A stretch of 64,000 nucleotides of DNA, from the NCBI RefSeq assembly GCF_900102695.1, contig NZ_FMVW01000001.1:620001-684000 (forward strand). The letters are read 5' to 3'. The notes beneath the pieces are model-generated. The model was not told the DNA's origin and did no database searches. It saw only the letters and a list, made by a program, of their open reading frames with translations. Of this stretch, positions 52,326 through 60,737 are shown piece by piece; position 1 is the first letter of the stretch, and every line of letters starts with the position of its first letter. This DNA is from Afifella marina DSM 2698. Lineage in GTDB: Bacteria > Pseudomonadota > Alphaproteobacteria > Rhizobiales > Afifellaceae. A program made the position numbers and the translations under genes.

Positions 52326-52709
52326 ATGCAAGAGCAGCGCGCCCTGAGGCGGCACCATTTGGACAAGCGGTCGACCGTCATGTCGCATCGGCTCTATGCC
52401 AATTGCCAGGTGCGCAACATCAGCCCGACCGGCGCCTGCATCGAGCTCGTGAGCCGGGCCGTTCTGCCCGCCAGCGTGCGCCTGCCGATGCCCAATTGCG
52501 GCACCGCTTCGGCGAAACTCGTCTGGCAGCGCGGCAAGCTCGCCGGCGTCATGTTCGATGAGCCTCTGAACGGCGACGTTCTGACCCAGTATATCGATGC
52601 GCGCGCCCCCGTCCGCCAGGAGCGTCAGGTGGCGCAGGACCTCGCCTCGACGATCGGCAGGCCGGCCGCGCGCTCGCATCTGCGCCTCATCGATTGCACC
52701 GCCGACTGA
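52326..52709 (+). CDS. PilZ-domain protein
   Basis: A 127-residue protein consisting of a PilZ domain, a cyclic-di-GMP receptor. The N-terminal Arg region (RALRRHHLDKRSTVM) and the NISPTGACIEL motif (equivalent to D/NxSxxG) are both present, followed by RLPMPNCGTASAKLVWQRGK. The RxxxR motif is approximate, so ligand binding is probable but not certain. AT-rich promoter-like sequence precedes it. It may act with the diguanylate cyclases at both ends of the window. Confidence 0.82.
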   Translation: MQEQRALRRHHLDKRSTVMSHRLYANCQVRNISPTGACIELVSRAVLPASVRLPMPNCGTASAKLVWQRGKLAGVMFDEPLNGDVLTQYIDARAPVRQERQVAQDLASTIGRPAARSHLRLIDCTAD

Positions 52710-52717
52710 GTTTCGTT

Positions 52718-52777
52718 GAACGGGCTTTCACTGAACAGGCTTTCGGCGAACAGGTTTTCGCCGAACAGATATTCGCC
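52718..52777. repeat. 15-bp tandem repeat (4 copies)
   Basis: Units of the form gaacaggctttcgNc start at 52718, 52733, 52748 and 52763. In the minus-strand frame they would code a five-residue period (ENLFA-ESLFS), but that frame is not part of a supportable gene. Confidence 0.75.
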
Positions 52778-52881
52778 GGCTGTCCGCGCGGGGGTCTGAG
52801 CCGCCGCGCGAATGCGGTTGAGTAAGCCGAATTTGCGGACGCCGCATGTGTCGGCCTCGCATGCTTCCGCCGCCCCATACC

Positions 52882-53178
52882 TCAAGTGATGACAACACCG
52901 AGCGCGAGATAGGCCGCCAGACCGGCGCTCATCGTGACGACGACGTTGTTGGACACCCAGGCGATGGCAACGGCCAGCGCCGCGGCGATCCAGGTCTTCG
53001 GTTCGGTGCCGGCCAGGGAAGACGCCACCAGAGCGACGACGATCAGGCCCGGCAGATCCTCCAGAACGAAAGCGAAGCGGGACTGACGCAGACGGTCGCC
53101 GGCGAGATAGCCCAAAAGGCGCGTCGCAAAGGTGGCCGCGGCGAGCCCGGCGATCAAGAGCCATTGCGAAAGGCTCAT
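52882..53178 (-). CDS. azlD: Branched-chain amino acid export subunit AzlD
   Basis: A 98-residue membrane protein with about three helices, the small subunit of the AzlCD exporter. LLIAGLAAATFATRLLGYLA and FVLEDLPGLIVVALVASSLA match the family; the AWVSNNVVVTMSAGL end is typical. Its ATG overlaps the azlC stop by 4 bp. Confidence 0.9.
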   Translation of the reverse strand: MSLSQWLLIAGLAAATFATRLLGYLAGDRLRQSRFAFVLEDLPGLIVVALVASSLAGTEPKTWIAAALAVAIAWVSNNVVVTMSAGLAAYLALGVVIT

Positions 53179-53855
53179 GCGTGCCTCCCGGACTTGCGCA
53201 GCAAGGCCGCAAGGGCGAGGCCAGCGAGAGACGCGGCAAGGATCGCCAGCGCCCGCGACATCCCCGCCGACATGAGGCCGATCGCCAGCCCGAAGGTCAC
53301 GCCCCAGGGAAGGAACGCGGAGATGCGCCGGGGCGCCATGCTCCTTGCCATCGCAATGAAGGCCGCGGTGAAGGCGAAGCCGAGCCCCGCCGCATCGAGG
53401 TCGGGCAGGAGCGTGCCGATCTGGGCGCCGACCGCCGTCGATACGGACCAGGTGACGAACATGACGCTGCCGGCCCCGAGGAGGAAGGCGGCGCCGACCC
53501 CCGAATCCTTGCGGCGTTCGGACATGGTGAGCGCCCAATTCTCATCGGAGGTGAGGTGCAGGGCCACGAGACGCTGCCACAGCGGCAGAGCTGCCAGGAT
53601 GCCGGCAAGCGAAGCGGTGATGCCGAGATAGCGCAGGTTCATGATCGCACCCGCGAAGACGGCTCCGACCAACCCACTTCCCGTGGAGAACTGATCGACC
53701 GCGACGATCTGCGAGGATCCGGCATGGACGCCAGCGCCCATGAGGCCGACGCCCCACCAGGGAAACCCTGCCTGCGCCGCCAGAACGCCGAAGGCGAGGC
53801 CGTAAAGAGCGGCGCCGACGGCGAGCGGCAGGATGGATAGCATGCCTCGTGTCAT
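53175..53855 (-). CDS. azlC: Branched-chain amino acid export subunit AzlC
   Basis: A 226-residue membrane protein. The conserved AzlC core is visible: ILPLAVGAALYGLAFGVLAA, then MGAGVHAGSSQIVAVDQFST and AIMNLRYLGITASLAG, then HLTSDENWALTMSER. Together with AzlD it exports branched-chain or related amino acids (in some bacteria azaleucine). The operon is divergent from an Lrp-type regulator across 101 bases, the usual arrangement for control by that regulator. Confidence 0.93.
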   Translation of the reverse strand: MTRGMLSILPLAVGAALYGLAFGVLAAQAGFPWWGVGLMGAGVHAGSSQIVAVDQFSTGSGLVGAVFAGAIMNLRYLGITASLAGILAALPLWQRLVALHLTSDENWALTMSERRKDSGVGAAFLLGAGSVMFVTWSVSTAVGAQIGTLLPDLDAAGLGFAFTAAFIAMARSMAPRRISAFLPWGVTFGLAIGLMSAGMSRALAILAASLAGLALAALLRKSGRHA

Positions 53856-53926
53856 GCCATCGGTTTATCCGGATGAAGCGAGGCGATGAATGCACTCAAC
53901 GCGCCATCTGCGATACGATCGGATCA

Positions 53927-53940
53927 TATTTTCTAAAATA
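53927..53940. promoter_or_regulatory. Candidate Lrp-type operator
   Basis: Perfect AT-rich dyad TATTTT-ct-AAAATA in the azlC-lrp gap, 16 bases before the regulator start codon. Its place suggests autoregulation and control of azlCD. Confidence 0.5.
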
Positions 53941-53956
53941 AGGATCGAGAAAGATC

Positions 53957-54415
53957 ATGGATGACAAGGATCGTGCGCTGCTCGTCGAACTGCAGCGCAA
54001 TGCCCGACTGCCGATCGCCGAACTGGCCGATCGGGCGGGGCTGTCGACGGCATCTGTCCAGCGCCGGTTGAAGACGCTGCGCGAGGACGGCGTGATCAAG
54101 GGCGAGGTGGCGATGCTCGATCGCCAGAAGATCGGTCTCGGGGTGACTGCCGTGATTCTGGTCGACCTGGAGCGCGACCGGCTCGATCAGATCGACGCCT
54201 TCAAACGCAAGGCGCGGGCCGAACCGCAGGTCCTGCATCTTTACTGTATCGCCGGCGAGATGGATTTCGTGGTGATCGCGGTCGCGCGCGACATGGCGGA
54301 TTACGAGGCCCTGACGCACAGGCTCTTTTTCGCCGATGCCAATGTGCGCAAGTTCCGGACCTCCATCGTGGTTTCGACGGAGAAGGCGAGTTCAGAATAT
54401 CCAATCCTGGCGTGA
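53957..54415 (+). CDS. Lrp/AsnC-family transcriptional regulator
   Basis: A 152-residue regulator. The HTH is LLVELQRNARLPIAELADRA followed by GLSTASVQRRLKTLREDGVI. The C-terminal RAM ligand-binding domain has AEPQVLHLYCIAGEMDFVVI and FFADANVRKFRTSIV. Typical length. Divergent from azlCD, it likely senses an amino acid and induces the exporter. Confidence 0.94.
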   Translation: MDDKDRALLVELQRNARLPIAELADRAGLSTASVQRRLKTLREDGVIKGEVAMLDRQKIGLGVTAVILVDLERDRLDQIDAFKRKARAEPQVLHLYCIAGEMDFVVIAVARDMADYEALTHRLFFADANVRKFRTSIVVSTEKASSEYPILA

Positions 54416-54455
54416 AGGAGGTCCGCGCTCGCCACGGCCACCTTGGCGACGCGCT

Positions 54456-54992
54456 CTAGAGAAGCCGAGGGCGCGGCTGCGGCAGGGAAATTTCCACACG
54501 CTTTGCGGGGTCGGGGCCGAGGCCGTCGCTCGCCGACCCATCGGCCGTGCTCTGGGGAGGCGTCACGCCCGGCCCTATTTCGGAGCTGTCCGCTTCAGGC
54601 TGCGAGATTGGAAGGCTGGCGCTTGCCGGAATCGGCTCGATGGGCGAGGCGCCCCGGCCGCTCCACGGCACGGAGAGGTCGCTTGCGCTCAGGCTGCCGT
54701 GATTGATGTCGCTATCGTCGTCGCTGCCGCCGGTGCCGGCGGAGAGGGCGGCGGAGGCCATGTCGCGCCCCGTGGCGATCTTGCGGCCGAGAAGGGTGAA
54801 GGTTTCGCGGCTCGTGGCGCAGGCCTCTGGATGGCGATCGCACAGGCCGCTCACATCCTTGGCGAGAACCTGGAAGGCGAGGGCGGATTCCAAAAGGGTG
54901 ACGCGGGGCGGCGGGCCGCCATCGGGCGACGGAGGCAGAACCAAGATCAGTGCCGTCAACCAGAAGATTGATCGGAACAAGAACATAACCAT
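54456..54992 (-). CDS. DUF5330-like exported or membrane-anchored protein
   Basis: A 178-residue protein with an N-terminal membrane segment (MFLFRSIFWLTALILVLPPS). The following region (SALAFQVLAKDVSGLCDRHP, then ACATSRETFTLLGRKIATGR) has the two cysteines and spacing seen in DUF5330 proteins of Hyphomicrobiales. The C-terminal half is Ser/Pro-rich and probably disordered. No enzymatic motif. Confidence 0.7.
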   Translation of the reverse strand: MVMFLFRSIFWLTALILVLPPSPDGGPPPRVTLLESALAFQVLAKDVSGLCDRHPEACATSRETFTLLGRKIATGRDMASAALSAGTGGSDDDSDINHGSLSASDLSVPWSGRGASPIEPIPASASLPISQPEADSSEIGPGVTPPQSTADGSASDGLGPDPAKRVEISLPQPRPRLL

Positions 54993-55297
54993 ACCCTGTT
55001 TGCGGATTCTTCCGATCCAGCGTCGCGAAGGAACCATGAAGGCTCCAAAATCGCGTTCATTCGGTATCTACAATTCGACGCAAATCCGGCGCATTCCAGG
55101 CACTAAGGCGCTATTCCACCGGTGCGTTCCCGAAAGCTTGTTGCGGTGGTTAATACATGCTTTGTGCCAGGGAGCGGCGCGACGGCCGGCCGCGGTTTGG
55201 CAGAGTTCAAGTTTCCTTAAGCCAAAGCGGCGAAGTTGAGGCACGACAAGCCGGTCCGAAGGAGACCGGTCGACGATGGGGTTGGTGTGTGAGTGTG

Positions 55298-55945
55298 ATG
55301 GCCTCCGAAGCGGATCGACCGATGGCCCGGACGACGAGCCGGGCGACAGGCGAACGCCGGAAGCGACAGGCGCGGGGCGATAAGACCGCGTCGACGAAGC
55401 CGGCCGCGACGAAGGCGACCTCAGCCCTCGGCGAGCGGACCCGGCTTGGCTTCCTCCTGCGCCACGCCCCAGCCGCCGCACTCGGGCTTTTGGCCGTTGC
55501 CGCGATCGTCAATGCGCTCGTCCTGCAGCATGGACGCCATCCCGATCCGCTCTTCGCCACGCGCGATACGGGGCCCGCCCCGACGCTCGAGGCGGGAGAG
55601 AAGGGCGATCTTGAAATGATCATCCGCACCGGCCTCGTCGTGCCGCGCGAACGCCCGCAGGCGGCCGTGGCGCAAGGTGCGGGGTCTTCGCAGGAGGCGT
55701 CGGCGGCCTCTTCGTCGGAAGCCTCGGCACCCGGCTCGGCCCCCGACCCGGTGGTCTTCGCCGTGCAGCAGGCGCTCGCCGATACGGCCTACGGCCCGGT
55801 GACGGCCGACGGTCTCAAGGGGCATGAAACGACCGAGGCGCTGAGACGCTTCCAGCTCGATCAGGGGCTCCAGGTGAACGGCGAGATCGACCGCGAGACG
55901 CTCGACCGGCTGGCCGCGATCGGCGCCATGCCGGACAATCCGTAA
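55298..55945 (+). CDS. Membrane-anchored peptidoglycan-binding domain protein
   Basis: A 215-residue protein starting at ATG 55298. The cytoplasmic N-terminus is basic (about 45 residues), one membrane helix follows (about 55-73, APAAALGLLAVAAIVNALVL), then a Ser/Ala-rich periplasmic linker and a C-terminal PG_binding_1 domain (GLKGHETTEALRRFQLDQGL, then VNGEIDRETLDRLAAIG). Likely anchors to the cell wall. Such proteins are common next to DUF5330 and DUF1491 genes in this order of bacteria. Confidence 0.78.
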   Translation: MASEADRPMARTTSRATGERRKRQARGDKTASTKPAATKATSALGERTRLGFLLRHAPAAALGLLAVAAIVNALVLQHGRHPDPLFATRDTGPAPTLEAGEKGDLEMIIRTGLVVPRERPQAAVAQGAGSSQEASAASSSEASAPGSAPDPVVFAVQQALADTAYGPVTADGLKGHETTEALRRFQLDQGLQVNGEIDRETLDRLAAIGAMPDNP

Positions 55946-55990
55946 GAGCGTGTCCTTTTCCATTTCTCTCGCCATCGCGCGACAGGGGGC

Positions 55991-56374
55991 ATGGGCGCGA
56001 TCATGGTGAGACTGCGCACCGACATCTTCGTGCAGGCGTTGATTCGCCGTGTGTCCGCCACGGGCGCCTTTGCCACCGTGGCGCGCAAAGGCGCGCTCGA
56101 AGCCGGCGCGCTGTTTATCATCGTCGACCGCCTGGACGGCCGCCTCGATCTCTATGGCCCTGCACCACAAAGCTTTTTCATGGATGAGACGGAGATGCCG
56201 GCCGATCGTTTCTTCATGCCACTTGTGCGCGAGAGCGAACGCGGCAAGATTGAGGAAAGGTTGGTGAGCGAAAGCCGTTTCGATCCTGACTTATGGGTGG
56301 TGGAGATCGAGGATCGGGAGGGGCGTTCCTTCGTCGCGGTTTCAGACAGCGACGCTTCGTCGGGGCGGCCCTAA
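55991..56374 (+). CDS. DUF1491-family protein
   Basis: A 127-residue protein. The family core is VRLRTDIFVQALIRRVSATG, then GALEAGALFIIVDRLDGRLD, and the C-terminal ESRFDPDLWVVEIEDREGR. An internal ATG at 56003 would fit the family start better; either is possible. Small conserved alphaproteobacterial protein without known function. Confidence 0.85.
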   Translation: MGAIMVRLRTDIFVQALIRRVSATGAFATVARKGALEAGALFIIVDRLDGRLDLYGPAPQSFFMDETEMPADRFFMPLVRESERGKIEERLVSESRFDPDLWVVEIEDREGRSFVAVSDSDASSGRP

Positions 56375-56470
56375 CCCAGAATCGCTTTATCCCCGTTCAG
56401 CAGTTGTTAACCATACTGCGGCGACAGTGGGTTCGCCGGATCAACGGACGGCCCTTCTGAGGAGGTGGAT

Positions 56471-56656
56471 ATGGCCGAAATCCTGAACTTTCCGACGTTG
56501 AGCGAAAGCGAGGCGCGCAAGCCTGCACATAGCGGCCCGTGCCAGATTCTGATGTTTACCGGCGTGCGGGTGGAATACCGCGACGAGCCGGGCAGCGTGG
56601 CGCTTTCGCGTCGGGCGCGGGCGGCGACGAAGCCGAAGAAGCGCCGCGCAAGCTAA
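56471..56656 (+). CDS. Small conserved protein (61 aa)
   Basis: A 61-residue basic protein (MAEILNFPTLSESEARKPAH, later GPCQILMFTGVRVEYRDEPG, then a Lys/Arg-rich end). It has a strong GAGGAGG site seven bases before the start. Similar short proteins with an ILMFTGVRYER-like motif are widespread in Hyphomicrobiales. Function unknown. Confidence 0.7.
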   Translation: MAEILNFPTLSESEARKPAHSGPCQILMFTGVRVEYRDEPGSVALSRRARAATKPKKRRAS

Positions 56657-56680
56657 GATATCTGCGGCGGCGCCTGCGTG

Positions 56681-57292
56681 TCAGCCGGCCGGCTCAAGCG
56701 GGGCCGGCAGGCATTCTGCCGCCTGAAGGTGCTCGATCGCGACCTGGCGTTCGCGCGGGGTCGGCGCATAGAAACGCACGAGCGCGATGAGATCGGGCTG
56801 TGCCGATTCCACGACGATGGTCTCATCGAGACCTGCGGACGTGGTTTCCTTCAACTGAGCATTCTGAATCGGATCGACGATCAACATGTCGAGCCGTCCG
56901 TCGATCGCCGTGCGATCGTTGACGGAAAAGAGAACGGTGCCGCGCCGCTGGTAGAGCGCCAGCGACCAGAAACTGTTCGGCCCCGAAAAGGACAGAGAAG
57001 CCGGCGCATCCTTCACTGAGATGCGGCAGGCGCCGTGCACGAAGAGCGGATCGAGCCCGGCGATCGCCGGCCCCTTGCCGTCGGGCGGCAGGAGCGTGAA
57101 ACCGGCTTCCGTCGTGACGGCCGCAAGCTTCGACCAGCCGTCGCTCGAGGCAAGCCGCGGCACCAGGAAAATCACCACGATATGGATCGAGGCGGCGAGC
57201 AGGAAAATCGCGAGCAGCCAGGCGAGAAGGCCGCCGAAGAAGCCTTCTGGAATGAGACGACGGCGGCGGCCGATGCGCTCCTCGTAGATCAT
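56681..57292 (-). CDS. DUF1254-like membrane protein
   Basis: A 203-residue protein with a basic cytoplasmic start, one membrane helix (about 20-44, GGLLAWLLAIFLLAASIHIV) and a periplasmic domain. DPLFVHGACRISVKDAPASL and FWSLALYQRRGTVLFSVNDR resemble the DUF1254 family, which usually pairs with DUF1214 as here. The start overlaps the stop of the DUF1214 gene. Known of the pair: often encoded together; function unclear. Confidence 0.8.
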   Translation of the reverse strand: MIYEERIGRRRRLIPEGFFGGLLAWLLAIFLLAASIHIVVIFLVPRLASSDGWSKLAAVTTEAGFTLLPPDGKGPAIAGLDPLFVHGACRISVKDAPASLSFSGPNSFWSLALYQRRGTVLFSVNDRTAIDGRLDMLIVDPIQNAQLKETTSAGLDETIVVESAQPDLIALVRFYAPTPRERQVAIEHLQAAECLPAPLEPAG

Positions 57293-57864
57293 CGGCAGCC
57301 CTTCGGGGTGATCGCCGGAACGGTGAATTGCGTGAGCGCCGTCACCGTGCGGGCCGTGGTGTCGTAGAGGCGCGCGGCAAGCCGGATCTGGCCGGCGCCT
57401 TCAGAGGAAAGCCAATTGCCCGGCTGCGGATCGGGCGCCAGCGTGATGGTGAAGGTGCCGTCCGCCTTGCGCACGATCTCGTCGCTGCCGAGCGCCCGAC
57501 CGCCGCGTTCTGCCGGCGGCAGATGTCCGCCCGCGGCGGTTTCCACAGCGATCGTCCAAAGCCGGGCCGCCGGCATCTGACCGGAGATCTCGTAGCTGCA
57601 GGCGCCGCTGAGATCGCCGCCCGTATCGTCGGAGCGGGCGAGAAGTTTCAGGCCTTCGCTCGGCCCGAGCGCGAGCTCTCCGGTGCGGGCAAGACGGGCG
57701 CGCGAATAGGGATCCTCGTCCTCCGTGCCGGCGCGCGGCCAGCCCTTCCAGGCACCGCTTTCGATCGTGTCGATCGGCGTGAGGTCGCGCAGGCTCAAAA
57801 ACGCGCTGCCGACGCCCAGAACGAAGGCGATGGCGACGCCGAGAATGATGACGAGGGCGCGCAA
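57289..57864 (-). CDS. DUF1214-domain exported protein
   Basis: A 191-residue protein with an N-terminal membrane or signal helix (MRALVIILGVAIAFVLGVGS). The C-terminal DUF1214 domain includes LWTIAVETAAGGHLPPAERG and GTFTITLAPDPQPGNWLSSE. It shares a 4-bp overlap with the DUF1254-like gene, and follows the penicillin-binding protein gene on the same strand by 10 bases, so the three may form one operon. Confidence 0.85.
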   Translation of the reverse strand: MRALVIILGVAIAFVLGVGSAFLSLRDLTPIDTIESGAWKGWPRAGTEDEDPYSRARLARTGELALGPSEGLKLLARSDDTGGDLSGACSYEISGQMPAARLWTIAVETAAGGHLPPAERGGRALGSDEIVRKADGTFTITLAPDPQPGNWLSSEGAGQIRLAARLYDTTARTVTALTQFTVPAITPKGCR

Positions 57865-57874
57865 GGCAGTTGGC

Positions 57875-60022
57875 CTAGCGGGTGGCCGTGCCGCCCGGGG
57901 CGGCGGCGGAGGCCTCGCGCTTCAGGGCGGGAGCAGCGGCCTCGGCGGTTTTGGCACGCTCTTCGAGACGATCGAGAATGTCTTCCGTCGGAGGGGCGAG
58001 GCGGCCGGAACCCAGAAGCTCGCCGCCCGCCGGCAGGCCCTCCGCGACCGGCACCTCGTCTTCCGCCGGCGGCGGCAGTGGGATGCCCGGAAGCGGGCGA
58101 TGCTCGATATTGGCTTCCGCGACGCGCATGTATTTCTGCCAGGTCATGGCCGGCAGCGTGCCGCCGGTGAGACGGTTGGTGCTCTTGTAATTGTCGTTGC
58201 CGAGCCACACGGCGGTGGAGAAATCGCCGGTATAGCCGACGAACCAGGCGTCGCGATAAGCCTGCGTGGTGCCGGTCTTGCCGGCGACGGAGACGCCCGG
58301 AATGAGGGCGCGGCGGCCGGTGCCGTGCTCGGCGACGTTGTGCATCATCTTGACCATGTCGCGCGCGACCTCTTCCGACAGGACGCGTTTGGGCGGCCCG
58401 TTGGCGCGGTTGAAATCGTAGATGACCTCGCCGTCGGGGGTGAGGATGCGCGCGACGCCGTGCGGGCGGGCGCGAAAGCCGCCGGAGGCGAAGGCGGCAT
58501 ACCCCGTCGCCTGATCGAGGACCGTCACCTCCGACGTGCCGAGGGGGAGCGAGCGGGTGACACGGATCGGCGTCTGCACGCCGAGACGCTCCGCCATTTC
58601 CGCGATCGGCTGGCGCCCGAAGGCGATCGAAAGGCGCACCGGGATGGTGTTGATGGAATGGGTGAGGCCCTGCATCATGGTGATGCGGCCACGGTAACGG
58701 CGCGAATAATTCTGCGGCGACCAATTGCCGATGGAGACCGGCGCGTCGAGGATGACGCTGTCGGGCGTATAGCCGTGTTCGAGGGCGGCGGCATAGGTGT
58801 AGGGCTTGAAGGACGAGCCCGGCTGGCGCTGCGCATTGGTGGCACGGTTGAAGGTGGAGGCGCCGTAATCGCGGCCGCCCACCATGGCGCGGACGGCACC
58901 AGAGAGATCCATGGAGACGAGCGCCGCCTGTTTGACGCCATAGGCGTCGCCCGATTCCCGCAGAGAGGATTCCACCGCGAGCTCGGCCGCGCGCTGCAGG
59001 CGCATGTCGATCGTCGTACGCACGATGAGATTGCGTTGGCCCGAGGGGGCGAGGCGCTTCACCTCCTCAAACACCCAGTCGAGGAAATAATCCGGCGACG
59101 GCGTCGCTTCGCGCGACACCGGTGTCGCCGGATGGCGCCGGGCGCTGATCACCTGGCCCTCGGTCATGAAGCCGGCCTGGACCATATTGGTCAAAACCTC
59201 GTTGGCGCGCCCGCGCGCCGCCGGCAGGTTGATATGCGGCGCATAGCGCGTCGGTGCCTTGAAGAGGCCGGCGAGCATCGCCGATTCCTCGAGCCGAAGA
59301 TCGGTGACGGGCTTGCCGAAATAGAATTCCGACGCCGCCCCGACGCCGAAGGCGCCGCCGCCCATATAGGCGCGGTCGAGATAAAGCTTCAGGATCTCGC
59401 GCTTGGTCAGATTGGCTTCCAGCCAAAGCGCCAGAAAGGCTTCCTTGATCTTGCGGTCGAGCGTGCGCTCGTTGGACAGGAAGACGTTCTTGGCGAGCTG
59501 CTGGGTGATCGAGGAGCCGCCCTGGACGACGCCGCCGGCGCGGGCATTTTCCACAAGGGCGCGCAAGGTGCCGATGACATCGATGCCGAAATGCTCGAAG
59601 AAGCGTCGGTCTTCGGTGGCAAGCACGGCCTGGACGAGATGGTCGGGCAATTGGTCGAGGGAGAACTGCACCTCCTGCAGGACGCCGCGCTTGCCGATCT
59701 CGTTGCCGTAGCGGTCGAGCATGGTGACGGAATAATCGGATTGGGCGCGCCAGTCGCGCTTGACCGCATCGAAGGCGGGGATGGCGAGCGCCAGCATGAC
59801 GATGAGGCCGGCGCAGCCGAGCGTGACGCTTTCCGACAGGAGCTCGAAGACGGGCCGCTTCCAGCCGGTGGCATGGAAACGGCGAAAGAACAGAATGGTG
59901 CGCTCCCAGGCCATGCCGGAGCTTTGCCCGAGCTCGAAGAAGAAGGTGTCGATCGCGGAATCGATCTCCAGCGCACGCAGCCAGTGCGGAAGCTTCTTCT
60001 TCGGTGTAAACGGATCGCGCAT
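57875..60022 (-). CDS. Class A penicillin-binding protein (PBP1A family)
   Basis: A 715-residue bifunctional cell-wall synthase. After a membrane helix (about 68-92, TLGCAGLIVMLALAIPAF) comes the GT51 glycosyltransferase domain (ATEDRRFFEHFGIDVIGTLR with the catalytic Glu, then GGSSITQQLAKNVFLSNER). The transpeptidase domain has all three active-site motifs: SxxK in PGSSFKPYTY, SxN in THSINTIP and KTG in AGKTGTTQAYRDAWFVGYT. It polymerises and cross-links peptidoglycan in the periplasm. It is upstream of the DUF1214 and DUF1254-like genes on the same strand. Confidence 0.95.
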   Translation of the reverse strand: MRDPFTPKKKLPHWLRALEIDSAIDTFFFELGQSSGMAWERTILFFRRFHATGWKRPVFELLSESVTLGCAGLIVMLALAIPAFDAVKRDWRAQSDYSVTMLDRYGNEIGKRGVLQEVQFSLDQLPDHLVQAVLATEDRRFFEHFGIDVIGTLRALVENARAGGVVQGGSSITQQLAKNVFLSNERTLDRKIKEAFLALWLEANLTKREILKLYLDRAYMGGGAFGVGAASEFYFGKPVTDLRLEESAMLAGLFKAPTRYAPHINLPAARGRANEVLTNMVQAGFMTEGQVISARRHPATPVSREATPSPDYFLDWVFEEVKRLAPSGQRNLIVRTTIDMRLQRAAELAVESSLRESGDAYGVKQAALVSMDLSGAVRAMVGGRDYGASTFNRATNAQRQPGSSFKPYTYAAALEHGYTPDSVILDAPVSIGNWSPQNYSRRYRGRITMMQGLTHSINTIPVRLSIAFGRQPIAEMAERLGVQTPIRVTRSLPLGTSEVTVLDQATGYAAFASGGFRARPHGVARILTPDGEVIYDFNRANGPPKRVLSEEVARDMVKMMHNVAEHGTGRRALIPGVSVAGKTGTTQAYRDAWFVGYTGDFSTAVWLGNDNYKSTNRLTGGTLPAMTWQKYMRVAEANIEHRPLPGIPLPPPAEDEVPVAEGLPAGGELLGSGRLAPPTEDILDRLEERAKTAEAAAPALKREASAAAPGGTATR

Positions 60023-60140
60023 TGGGTGTTTTCACAAGAGGCTCGGCCGCGAGCCTTGTCAGGCACGGTTCTAGCACGATTTGGGTCTTTGATAAGTGGC
60101 GGCAGGGTGTTGCCGCCGATCGGCGAGGAAGCGGTGCGCG

Positions 60141-60620
60141 ATGGTCACAGGAGCAGGGATGCTCGAAAAAGAGCCGTTCTGGCGCAAGAAGGCGCTCGAA
60201 GAACTCACTGAAAAGGAATGGGAGGCCTTGTGCGACGGCTGCGGCCGCTGCTGCCTCAACAAGCTGCAGGATTACGACACGGGCGAGATCTCGTGGACGA
60301 ATGTCGCCTGCCGTCTCTACGACGAAGACGCCTGCCGCTGCCGCGATTACGAGAACCGCATCGCGATCGTGCCCGACTGCCTGCCGCTGTCGGCGGAGGC
60401 GGTGCGCGAGATTTCCTGGCTGCCGCCCTCCTGCGCCTACCGTCTCGTCGCGGAAGGCCGCGATCTCTATTGGTGGCACCATCTCGTCTCCGGATCGCGC
60501 GAGACCGTGCACGAGGCGGGGATTTCGACGCGCGGCCGCACGGTGTCGGAACGGCACGTGCCGGTGAACGAATGGGAAGATTTTCTTGTCGAATGGCCCG
60601 AAGAGACGCCGCCGCGGTAG
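60141..60620 (+). CDS. YcgN-like cysteine-cluster protein (UPF0260)
   Basis: A 159-residue protein starting at ATG 60141. It carries [38 protein letters not shown] and [20 protein letters not shown], then [20 protein letters not shown]. The cysteines fit a metal- or Fe-S-binding cluster (CxxCxxCC). Family of unknown function. Divergent from the PBP gene. Confidence 0.92.
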   Translation: MVTGAGMLEKEPFWRKKALEELTEKEWEALCDGCGRCCLNKLQDYDTGEISWTNVACRLYDEDACRCRDYENRIAIVPDCLPLSAEAVREISWLPPSCAYRLVAEGRDLYWWHHLVSGSRETVHEAGISTRGRTVSERHVPVNEWEDFLVEWPEETPPR

Positions 60621-60737
60621 TTTTCGTGGGTGTATCGCGCCTATCTTTTTCGGTCTCAGGTTGAAAAGGCACGGTCTTGAGGTCGCTTGCGGCCGCTGAC
60701 GCTTGACCGGGCGCGGTGGGCTTCCATCTCCTCCGGA

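Noticed and set aside
52625-53239. Minus-strand frame with pentapeptide-like repeat as a gene
   Set aside because: It overlaps azlD in another frame and the PilZ gene on the other strand; only the repeat scrap is notable.
57725-60211. 828-codon plus-strand open frame opposite the penicillin-binding protein
   Set aside because: Low-complexity Arg/Gly/Ala translation; the minus strand carries all PBP motifs.
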